Shown one piece after another: positions 23,221 to 33,291 of a DNA stretch of 64,000 bases. Position numbers and translations under genes: made by a program. The notes under the pieces were generated by a model. It saw only the letters and a program-made list of their open reading frames with translations. It made no database searches and was not told the DNA's origin. Source of the DNA: Owenia fusiformis. Its lineage: Eukaryota > Annelida > Polychaeta > Sabellida > Oweniidae. Where the stretch lies: assembly GCA_903813345.2 (NCBI GenBank), contig CAIIXF020000011.1, forward strand, positions 16,413,754-16,477,753, read 5' to 3'. How positions within the stretch are numbered: position 1 is the stretch's first letter; each line of letters starts with the position of its first letter.

Positions 23221-23848
23221 TGTTACGCGGTATATGGCATACATTCATGGTTGCGCGGTATTTGTGATACGGGTGAATATGCCATACTCACCTGCGGTAT
23301 ATAGCATATTCTGCAGGTGAATATGCGATATTCCGCAGTGAATATGCGATACATTGATTTCAGTGAATACCCGATACTCACCTGCGGAATATGTCATACT
23401 CACTTGCGGAATATGCCATATACCGCAGGTGAATATGACATATACCGCAGGTGAAAACGTGATACAGAAAGCCTTGATTTGATTGGTTGCGAGAATCGAC
23501 TCTAAATGTAAAACTACGCTGGATTACCAATATAGTTAGTGCGCCGAGTACTAATATATGAATCCTGTATTGATGGAATATGTTTATTACGCGAGATTGG
23601 TGACCGAAACTTCTGCTAAGTTAGTATATTCGATAGACAGTACTGTTGATTCAGTAATCATTATAATAATTTATAACGTTTTACTTGTTCGTTCAATCTA
23701 TGCAATTGACAATTGCGTACTTCCGTATCACGTTCTCATTGGTTAGTGTGTATGCCATATACCGCAGGTGAATCTGTCATACACCGCAAGTGAATATGCC
23801 ATCTTCGTTGCGGAATATGCCATATTTTTGTATCGTGTTTACCGCGTA
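23221..23848. mobile_element. 620-bp MITE, copy B
   Basis: Same structure as 5254-5880. The left end is GTTACGCGGTATATGGCAT and the right end TACCGCGTAAC. AAGATAT before and AAGATAC after could be a 6-7 bp target duplication. Minisatellite units in the left subterminal part differ in number between the copies. Confidence 0.87.
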
Positions 23849-24479
23849 ACAAGATACACCTGTTAACATGCTAGTAGAATTACGGGTCTTCGGGGATTAG
23901 ATGGAAAAATCAATTAATTAAGCTTCAGAACGAATATACAAAAGAAAAAATATTCTCAGGCAAAATGTGATTTTTTTCTTGTTAGATGAGAAGCTGGTCA
24001 CAAAAGATTTCGGAAGTGGAACCTGCACGTTTAAATTGATGAGTTGCCCTGGTCGAGTTGAACCCGAATGTCCCGGATAAGAGACATACGTACATTCAGC
24101 GTATGGAAATGTCATCTCATTATTACGAGGGATTATAGGTATGCCTGTCTAATTCTGTTTGTATAGAATTGATAATAGGTAGTGGAACAAGTTTATGAGA
24201 CAGGTCTTAGCAATATATTCTGCGCCTTACAAATCCATTCAAGTATTCTTCTATTGAACATCATCTTTCGAATGGCGTTATACCGATGTTTATAACTTAA
24301 ATTAATAAAAAATGTAATTGTACTCGTGAATGGAGATATCGTTGAAAATAATTAATATTTACTCAGGAAGACAGTGTTGATTTAACGTTTACTTCCACAT
24401 TGAAAATGTTTGTTTCAGAATAGCATAACCGGATCCAGGTTTTTAGTAATGACAGTGCTCGTGTATTGAACAAAAGGTA

Positions 24480-25358
24480 CACTCCCCTCCATAAGTTTGG
24501 CAACCTTTTTTCCCCATTGAACTACGTGTTAAAGCCTCTTTACGTTTGAATTTTTATTTACTTAACCGGCGATGAAATAACTTATAATATTGATGGAAAC
24601 GCAACTTGACTTTATTTCCAATACCTCCAAATTTTCTCAATTTTTTTCCTCAATTACAATAGGTCGAAAATTGATGATAAATTTGATGAATTTTTGAAAA
24701 TCGTCATTCCCATATAATCCTATGGGAAATGGAGGGTTCGGGGCAAATCAGAAATCAGGATGTCTTTTCAGTAAAAGATTCAGCAAAAAATATTTTTATA
24801 TAGAAAATTGAATTGTCTAACTTTTATGAACACTAAGTGTTTAGTTTATTTGATGAATATTAAAGTTACAGTGCTTCAAAGTCATTTTTGAAAAGAATTT
24901 TTCGCCTCCTGTGTTACATTGTATTTCAATGGGAGAGGTTTTTTGAAAAAAAAATTGACTTTAAAGCCTTATAACTTTGTTGAACCTGAATAAACATATC
25001 AATTTTTTGTTAAATAAAGTTAGCAAATTCAATTGCCTGCCTAACTCGTATTTTTGCAAGGACTCGGATGGATGGATATTCTTTCATATGACTTGCGGCA
25101 AACCTACAATTTCCCATTGGTTAACATTGGATATCGATTTTCAAAAATTCATCAAATTTATCATCAATTTTCGACCTATTGTAATTGAGGAAAAAATTGA
25201 GAAAATTTGGAGGTATTGGAATTAAAGTCAAATTACGTTTCCATCAATAGTAGAAGTATTTTCATCGCAGGTTAAGTAAATAAAAAGTCAAAGGTACAGA
25301 GGCTTTAACACGTAGTTCAATGGGGAAAAAAAGGTTGCCAAACTCATGGAGGGGAGTG
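24480..25358. mobile_element. Foldback MITE, TA-flanked, arms of about 230 bp
   Basis: The ends CACTCCCCTCCATAAGTTTG / inverse are flanked by TA (24478-24479, 25359-25360). The arms stay inverted through CTCAATTACAATAGGTCG and AAATTTGATGAATTTTTG, about 230 bp each, around a 400-bp centre. It is non-coding. A related, right-truncated copy begins at 55850. The TA target suggests the Tc1/mariner group. Confidence 0.9.
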
Positions 25359-25360
25359 TA

Positions 25361-26889
25361 GGAGACTAACACCTTTGACGTAGTAACTGTAGTTAGTATC
25401 ACCCAAGATGGTGGACATTCGTTCGCTATATATATGTATAAACCTTGCTAAACCAAGTAAAAGGACTCCAAATATTTCGTCATGCAAACAAATGAAATTT
25501 TGATTCGTTACAAAGAAGTGTTAGATTAAACATCTACGAAATCGGAGAAATAGAAAGATGACGGCTTCACTTCTAAAGGATGAACCTAACTCAAATTACA
25601 TTTTTGGTGGTGATGAAACTAACTCAATACTTTCAACATGGGTATAATGCAATTGCATTTTGTTTCCATTGAGTGACGTATATAGTAAATTTAGTGACAT
25701 GTTAGTGTGTTTTTTTCAATTTCAATTTATTTATAATTCCTTGATATTGATAATTATAATTACAAACGTATGCCTTTGTTAACTTAATAACATTAGCGGC
25801 ATAGTAAATATTAAAAATATAACACGGGAATTTACACAATACAAAAACCATGTAGTATGTTCAGTCTGTATGTATGCTTGCTCCCTATCCCGCCCATAAG
25901 GTTCCCAAAGGATTTTAGAATGTTTCACTGACTATTTAATACTGAAATTGCTGCTGAGATATAGTGAGCCACGATTTCAATAATTTTGCCATTCATCACA
26001 TCACTAAGTGTTAGTGTCATCATCAATTTGTCTCCCATCTTGGATAAAACTAACTCCAGTTACTATCATCCTGTGGTGGACCAGTGAATACGCGTTTCGC
26101 TATATCTTGCGGATATTATGCATTTTGCTTCATAATATGCGTTTCAAGGGAAATATTTGAACCTTATGCTTCTGTGAGTAAGTATCAAACATTCTCTCTT
26201 TCCCCTAATGTAATTTCGTTTTATGTCATTAATGGATTAATAGGTACATTAGTTTATGAAATCAATATTGCCGGGACATGCCTTATATATTTGTTATTCC
26301 TTCAAGGTATTGTTTTACTCAATGGGTTTCCTGCTTTATGAGATATCTTGGATAAGAAATTCATAGGCTTAAAATGTAGCTGCAAAACTGTGTGACATTT
26401 AACACCCAAGTCATCAGTGATTCAATTTAAATGTTTAGTTCGAGCGGCTTCAGTCACTTAACGAACCCCTTGAGTGGTACGAAATGGAATACCAAATAGA
26501 TATTTCAAGAATAGATGTTCTTTTGAGGCTTTTAACTTGCAAGTAGGTAATATATGTTACATAATGTCAGTTCCATCAAGTATTGATTCTTCGAGTGAAA
26601 CGCAGGTACATGAGTAATAGGCATTTTAAAGACGATCCCCAGTGGATCAGATGTGGCGTACTATTCTAAAGTGTGTTATGCCCTATAAACCCGAGTACTT
26701 TACAATGATTCGTGATATATTATTAGAAATGTGCAAGTATTTCCACCTGTCAACAAAACATTCGTACAGCATTTATTATGTGACCATCAAAAAGTTTGTT
26801 TTGTGGCGGCGATCGGCGGTTGGCGATCGGCGGTTTGTGCTTGGCGTCTGTAACAAAATAACTGAGCGAATACTGTTTACACAGTTTTT
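25361..26889. other. No gene seen
   Basis: A hydrophobic frame of 85 codons at 26084-26341 has no family signature or splice sites that would make it an exon. A GCGATCGGCGGTTG direct doublet lies at about 26808-26838. Confidence 0.55.
25700..25760 (-). repeat. Possible LINE 3' tail
   Basis: TTTTTTTCAATTTCAATTTATTTATAA, read on the minus strand, is the TAAATTGAAATTGAAA-type terminus seen on CR1/L2-like elements. No coding remnant is attached that I can recognise. Confidence 0.4.
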
Positions 26890-27350
26890 ATCATCTACAA
26901 GCTTTCAGAAGTTCAAATCTGATTTTATATTTAAGATTTGACCTTCACAACTATTTTTTCAACTTTTTTTCAAAATCATCTCCAAGTTATCAGAAGTTCC
27001 AATCTGACTTTAGATTTGGGATTTAACCTTCATTGACCTTCTCAAGGTCAAAGAAGGTATTTTTTCAACTTGCTTCAAATTGACCAATTGTTTCAAAGTC
27101 GACCTTCGATGACATTCTCAAGGTCGAAAAAGATTTGACCTTCAATGACCTTCTCAAGGTCAAAAATATATTTTTTCAATTGGCTTCAAATTGACCAATT
27201 TTTCTCAAAATCATCTAAGTTCTCAGAAGTTCCAATCTGACTTTAGATGTTGAGATTTCACCTTCAATGACCTTCTCAGGGTCAAAAAGGTATTTTTTCA
27301 ACTTGCTTCAAATTGACCATTTTTTGCAAAATGATCTACAAGTTCTCGGA
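26890..27350. repeat. Tandem repeat of about 230 bp with AGGTCA half-sites
   Basis: Two long units (about 26980-27110 and 27205-27345) and partial ones share TCAGAAGTTCCAATCTGACT, TGACCTTCTCAAGGTCAA and TTTTTTCAACTTGCTTCAAA. TGACCTTCTC(A/-)AGGTCA is an everted AGGTCA pair, and TCAAGGTCA occurs several times. Confidence 0.85.
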
Positions 27351-27629
27351 AGACTGAACTCATAATATTGTGAGCAACTATGTTGTGACATTTTGTCATG
27401 TTAATGCCTTGTTCAAATTTGATCTTGTCCGAAGAGCTAAGTAAATATAATTGATGATTATAATAAAATTGAGCCCCAGCCAATCCAATATTGTGGTAAT
27501 TGCTCCTGTATTTCACGTCCATTACTGTAATAGTGATACATTCGAGATGCAATAATATATTCTGTAATGGTTTTTCGATTTTTGAGATGACTGTTGAACC
27601 TTGCTGATAATGCATAACCTCACAGCATA

Positions 27630-28025
27630 TTTCCTGATTCCCTGCAATTCTGAGTATTTTTGATCTACCTTTGATATCTGACGCCTCCCTTCTAAGGTAC
27701 AGTTGGGTTAAATTAAACAGTGGCGTGACCTTGGTATTTTGTCAGTGTACGCCACGAGTGAGCGTAGCAAACGAGCTTTTAGGGGGGTTCTCCACCCAAG
27801 AAAACTTGAAATTGAGATTTGAAGCATTTGAAGCGTTTTAAAATACGAAATTCCGAATACTCTGGACTAACAAAATGTAATTATTGTCCTTTTTATTAAG
27901 AATATCCAGTATTTTTAAAGTACTTTTTGAAAGTATGCAATTTCCTGATTCTCTGAAATTCTGAGTTTTTGATCCCCGTTGATATCGAACGCCTCCCTTA
28001 CAAGGTACAGTTGGGTTAAATTAAA
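27630..28025. repeat. Direct repeat pair of about 90 bp
   Basis: ATTTCCTGATTC...CTGCAATTCTGAG...GCCTCCCTTCTAAGGTACAG (about 27628-27718) recurs at about 27937-28025 with TTACAAGGTACAGTTGGGTT. Confidence 0.8.
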
Positions 28026-28662
28026 GCATGTCTATTGAAAAAACGCTTATAATTTGAAAATACATTAGTGGTAAAGAGTCTATTACTAGTCAACTAGCTA
28101 CAGCTCAATTTACTATTATATAAGATAAGGGAATAGACAGAGAATGAAGAGTTGAATAGTAAACGACGCGGTGTGAATTATTGATCACAAATCTTTTTTA
28201 TCACAAAAATTAATTGTTTTACAAAGACCTAATGACCATATCTTAATCCGTCAACAGCAAGATTAATATGTTTTATAATGTCGAGAACAGTCTGATCTAC
28301 CGGAAACTTCAACTCGGTTCATCCAGGCACAGCACTGAAACATTGGCAGTTAATCAGAGGGAGGGCCAATATATACACCCCTCATTTATGACCATTCCGT
28401 GGCACTGATTTTGTATTACTACGGTATATAACCGATCGTTTCAGTGAAAATGCATGGTAACCTTACCCCTCTTAAATGGAGATAGTGTCTCACACTAGTG
28501 TGCCACAGAATGGCTCGACGCATGGACGCCGTGGAACCACTCCACTTTTCGGTATGTTTTTTGCGTGTCCAATTCAATTGTTCCCCTCGGCCTGTAAAAT
28601 ATACCGATATTTCTCGATTTTGGGGAGTTGCAGCCGTTGTATCCTGGTAGCCGAAGAACTAA

Positions 28663-28909
28663 AGTCATAGGCGTATAGGCATCCCCCCTCCATAACCAGT
28701 GAAAATAAACCCATGAGATATAAGAAGAGCTTTAAAATGCTTTTCATTTGAAGATTCTTGCTCAATTTTGAGGGAAGTTGCATTAATTTGTGTAAAATTC
28801 AAAACAAATCGTTAAAACCGTTTGACTTGCTTATGACACGATCGCACCCTCAGACAACTGAAAATTTGTCCATTCGCACCCCCTCCCCTGACTGAAAGCT
28901 GGCTACGCC
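28663..28909. mobile_element. hAT-like MITE, decayed left end
   Basis: The right end GCTGGCTACGCCCCTG is the usual CAGGGGCGTAGCC terminus inverted. The left counterpart CATAGGCGTATAGGCA is degenerate. C-runs lie inside both ends. Confidence 0.55.
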
Positions 28910-29456
28910 CCTGAAAGTGTCCAAAGCATATTCAATTTTAGCCGAAACATTAGATATATATGAAGTGACATCTATTTTATTAAAAATAGTTTATAGAGTA
29001 CACCGGAGAAATAATTTTCTGAATCATGGCATCCTTGCTGCAATGGCATTTTACAAGCATAAATGAAGTCCTTTGAAGAAGGATGAATCATGTAGCCAAG
29101 TTGTCCTTGAAAACTAAGTTGCAAGAAATAGGATAATCTCGAACATAAAATATCAAGATACATTTATAACCAGGAAACAATCAAATTAAAGAAAATGAAA
29201 CTTGGATTGCAAGGGGACCGCTTGAACAATTTGTGAAGATTGTTCACAAAATTTGTTACTCTCTCCACCAGCATGTTGTCAAAGTCACTATTCTACAAGG
29301 TCCGTTGCTAGCTCTCGTCTTGAATAGTCAAATGAGATGTCCAACTTTGAACAAGTACATTTTAAACAATGTTATAAGCTTTAAGTTGTGTCACATAAAA
29401 GGGTAAAATATAGATCAGTCAACGGTAACAGTAGGTGACATACAATCATACATCTA

Positions 29457-29651
29457 CAGTGACCTCCACAGGATTTTTTCTAAAATGGGTGCAAAATTCT
29501 CATTTTCATAATTGGTTAAAATATGACCATTTTTCATTATTTTTTCTCATTTTCAAGTGGGTGCAAATGGATTTCCAGGTGGGAGCAAGCATATTTTCAA
29601 AATATCAGGTGGGTACTGCGCCCACTTGCTTTAATGCTGGGGAGATCACTG
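29457..29651. mobile_element. Short hAT-like MITE (CAGTGACCTCC ends)
   Basis: The ends CAGTGACCTCC and GGAGATCACTG are inverted. TCTA follows and precedes them closely. The interior repeats GTGGGTGCAAA/GGTGGGAGCAA. 195 bp. Confidence 0.6.
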
Positions 29652-30201
29652 GTCTATAATTGTCTGTTTATGTCCGCCATGATGCATTCGATTCAATGAC
29701 AATATATAAGTATAACATACATTACTCACACTTCAAAATATAAACACAACTATCAAATAAATTTATTTATTATGAAATTCTAGTTTTATTATAGAAAAAT
29801 ATTCCACCCTAATTTCTAATATTGCTCCACAGACTAAAGTGGATATTTACAAAATATTCCGTGAAATACAAAATAATTAAGAACTTGAAAACAGAGAGTT
29901 GAATATAAAAATATCAATGCTCGAGTATTCATGAAAGATCAGCTGGTTTTACAGCTGTTATGAATTAGTTGCTTTTCTTGCATAAACAAATATTAATTAA
30001 GCATATTTGACATTTAGTACATAGCCAAGTGTCTCAATTTGGAGGGCCTCCCCCCTCCCCATTCACTGTCTTATCGTCATTGTTCACTGGACTGCTTATA
30101 TTGGAATGATTCAATCATTTTCATATCACCTTATCTTAACTTTGAATGGAATGACACAAATTCCACTTATAATTATATGAAGCAGATTCTAAAAGAACAT
30201 A

Positions 30202-30347
30202 CAGTAAAACTTGTCTTAGTGAACACCTCTCTCTTAGGAACACCTGTGTCTAGTGGACACCCTTGGAACCTTTCTCTGCATTTACTCTACTGGCTTCTGT
30301 ATAAATTATCCTCTCTGTAGTGAACACCAACCAAGAGTGTTTTACAA
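30202..30347. mobile_element. pogo/Tigger-like MITE relic
   Basis: TA + CAGTAAAACTTGTCTTAGTG at the left, and GTGAACACC...GTTTTAC at a decayed right end. Internal AGTGAACACCTCT copies match the four other members of this family listed here. Confidence 0.6.
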
Positions 30348-30484
30348 TTTATTAGCATTGGATGAATTGGAATGATTCTTCTTGGATAATATCAGGTTTG
30401 TGTACCCTGTAGTTGTCATAACAACAATTTCAACAGTTGCCAGGACAATGGATGCTATAGTTGTCAAACAGATCATTACTTACA

Positions 30485-30538
30485 ATGGTAACCAATGTGA
30501 CAATGGTAACCAATGTGACAATGGTAACCAATGTGACA
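30485..30538. repeat. 18-bp tandem repeat x3
   Basis: AATGGTAACCAATGTGAC occurs three times perfectly. The core ACCAATGTGAC also occurs in the 70-bp minisatellite at 31632. Confidence 0.95.
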
Positions 30539-30645
30539 TATTATGACATATGGCAAATTAAAACGAGTTACTATGGCAACCTTACATTCATCATGGCAAC
30601 CAGTGAACATACATGTACTATTTACCAACATAATTATAAGGAGGC

Positions 30646-30800
30646 ATCAACATGACAAAATGTCACCACTAGTAACTGGAAGTTGTACGATTTGTTACAG
30701 ATGCCGAACCCTGAACATCAACTGCCGAACACTATCCACAAAAAGTTAGGAGATTATAACAAAAAATAAGTCCACACTTCTGGTGGTGACATAATTATAT
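30646..30800. mobile_element. MITE with ACATGACAAAATGTCACCAC ends, copy 1
   Basis: The left ACATGACAAAATGTCACCAC and right TGGTGGTGACATAAT are inverted. Related copies lie at about 35976-36085 and 45007-45066. Confidence 0.55.
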
Positions 30801-31041
30801 GGCAACAAATGCAATTATTGCCATTGCAATCAATATACATGTGAGTCGTTTTTTATGAGTCCAGTTATTTAAAGAAAAACTTTGACCGCACACTAACCTC
30901 TCTCACTTCAGTAATGCAAGTCAAAGCTTTACAAAACAAGGTATTTATGAACATGACAGAATGTAACCACCTTGTGAGCTATTGCAAATGGTTACAAAAG
31001 TGTCACATTTTGTTACAGTTTCTGAATACTGATGCTGAACT

Positions 31042-31274
31042 CAAGAGGAGGGAAAACCCCATGATTCAATTGATGACATACGATTTCCTCCTTCGCGCAC
31101 CTCCTTTCCCGGAAGTACTTACCCCCCATCTTGGTTTTCAAAGTTTTCAAATTGACCTAGTTTTAAACCAATCAACGTTCGATTCGCTAAACCAATCAGC
31201 GACGATGTCATCTCAATACAGATTTACATTATAAGCGTATGTCATCTTTGAACCCTGGGGTTTCTCCCCCTCTT
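31042..31274. mobile_element. MITE with 8-bp target duplication, copy 2
   Basis: The left end is CAAGAGGAGGGAAAACCCCA and the right end CCCTGGGGTTTCTCCCCCTC (inverted). A perfect GCTGAACT flanks it on both sides (31034-31041, 31275-31282). It is 233 bp. An 8-bp duplication suits hAT or a related superfamily. Confidence 0.82.
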
Positions 31275-31631
31275 GCTGAACTCGAAACATTGGTCACAAA
31301 ATGGTGACATGGAAATGAAATGATAAAGTTGCCCACATTTGCAAATTGCACAATGTGCAGAAACCACATGGACTACTTATAACTTGGGAAATACTTTTCT
31401 ATTCATGCCCTGTTCAAAATGACCTAATAAATTCGCTTTATAAGGTAAGGTACATATTTCTGATATGTTCTGATATGTACATACACTGTACATGAATAAT
31501 AAGATGTTCTGTCTGTATTGATATGTATTGCTTTTGTTAACTTCTTAACTACTTCATTTTTTATATACAATATATTAACACAATGTTACAATAAATTAAA
31601 TATTCACAATATCTACTACTAGTGGTACTAA

Positions 31632-31918
31632 ATTGTTACCAATGTGACACATGAATAACTTGGTGACAAATGTACATATAAGGAAATGACAAGTGAATAA
31701 AATTGTTACCAATGTGACACATGAATAACTCGGTGACAAATGTACATATAAGGAAATGACAAGTGTATAAAATTGGTACCAATGTGACACATGAATAACT
31801 CGGTGACAAATGTACATATAAGGAAATGACAAGTGTCTAAAACTGTAAAATTGTTACCAATGTGACACATGAATAACTCGGTGACAAATGTACATATAAG
31901 GAAATGACAAGTGTATAT
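31632..31918. repeat. 70-bp minisatellite x4
   Basis: Units start at 31632, 31702, 31772 and 31850 (70, 70 and 78 bp apart), nearly identical: ATTGTTACCAATGTGACACA...GGAAATGACAAGTG. The open frames across it are the repeat read in three phases. Confidence 0.95.
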
Positions 31919-33019
31919 TACATAGATGTGCATATTATTTGAACATATATAAAATACAAGCTGTCAATATGACATATAATAATATGCTAACTTTGTATAT
32001 ATTTCAATATGTATAACACTAAAACTTGTACCAGCAACTGATCAAAATATATCAACCTCTAAATACTTAACTCAACCACATTTCCATATCTCAAAGAATG
32101 AATAAAATTTTCTTGATTTTGTAGGCTGGTGTGAAAGAAATGATGATCCGCCAGGGATTATGGTCCCCTTTCTTAACGGTCCTTACTGGCCCTGATTGTG
32201 TATAAGATAATGAGGGAAAGAGTTGTATTTAGGTCACCATATAAATCAATGGAGAGTAGGACCATAATTTGATAGGACCTTCTACCATTTTACACTGGTG
32301 TTATGAGAATATTGTTGAAGGTGAATAGTGTCTAATTGTCAACAATTTTGAAACAGAGTTAATATGATAAGAGGCGGGAGCTGAATGATGATTTCATTTG
32401 TGAAAGATGTTGTTTTTCAAGCAAACTGCCGAACAAACACAGCCGTCAAAATTTGGACACTGCACATGTCATTTTTGTATATTCGTTTTTGTTTCCTGCT
32501 CTTTGTGGGATTATTTAATTAATCGTTTTTACATCTCACAAGATTTTAATACAAATGTAGTCAACAAACTTCAAATGGAAGATTTTAATTTCTAATATGA
32601 TTGTATATACATTTTGTCCTTATGTCGTCCATAAAAGCAAACATTTGTAAAATTGCATATAAAATTATTTTGTGTAAATGTGTTCATATGAAAACATGTA
32701 TTCAAGTCATTCAAGTTGCATAAAAGTTGAAAACTGTCATTATAAAATACACTAAAATACATAGTCATCATGACATTGTATATTTGAAACAGATTTCAGC
32801 CATTGGTCAAAATAGACAATGCTATCGATATGAAACATGTAAAATTGATATGTTACATTAGAACAGTAAATATCCAAAATAGTTAGAGATAAAAATATCA
32901 TCTGATTCAATACAACATTTAAAGTTATATGGAAGTGAAACATTTGATTGAATATTGTTTTACAGTAATATCAACTAAAACATCAAGTAACTGCGATAGA
33001 TCTGTAACATCATTTTTTG

Positions 33020-33196
33020 TACTTCTACTGAATTTGGCAGCCTTTTTAATTTGGCGGCCAAAATTGTTTAAGTTTGCCAAATTAAGTTGCTGCAAAATTA
33101 CCCGGTAATTTTAGTACCATTATAATATTGCAAGTCCCCAAATTAAGTAGCCGCCAAATGTTCAAAACAGAAAATCCACCAAAATAAGAAGAAGTA
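33020..33196. mobile_element. Short inverted-repeat element in the presumed 3' UTR of the ANKRD6-like gene
   Basis: The ends are TACTTCT and AGAAGTA, with further inverted similarity inward: AATTTGGCAGCC/AATTTGGCGGCC on the left and the reverse of GCCGCCAAATG and CCAAATTAAG on the right. It is about 177 bp, has no coding capacity and looks like a MITE. It lies just downstream of the stop codon, so it is probably transcribed in the 3' UTR. Confidence 0.5.
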
Positions 33197-33205
33197 CAGT
33201 AAGTC

Positions 33206-33291
33206 AACTACACATCAGTTACACAATGTAACTACACATCAGTTACACAATGTAACTACACATCAGTTACACAATGTAACTACACATCAGT
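33206..33291. repeat. 24-bp tandem repeat overlapping the ANKRD6-like stop codon
   Basis: Three full identical 24-bp units start at 33206, 33230 and 33254, and a fourth, partial unit (33278-33291) covers the stop codon and the last codons. The unit is a multiple of three, so on the minus strand every unit repeats the same in-frame reading ACT GAT GTG TAG (T-D-V-stop). Confidence 0.95.

Larger units (their letters stand above)
28026..30201. other. No gene seen outside two short MITEs
   Basis: AT-rich flanks around the MITEs at 28663 and 29457. No convincing exon on either strand. Confidence 0.55.

Noticed and set aside
26084-26341. Hydrophobic 85-codon frame suggesting a membrane protein
   Set aside because: AT-rich DNA easily gives Phe/Ile/Leu/Tyr-rich frames; no motif or signal supports it.
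31632-31918. Regular repeats that could suggest a CRISPR-like array
   Set aside because: Units are contiguous 70-mers without distinct spacers, and the window is eukaryotic.
32580-32590. ATTAAA polyadenylation signal for the ANKRD6-like gene (minus strand of TTTAAT)
   Set aside because: The hexamer is frequent in AT-rich DNA and no supporting downstream element is clear.
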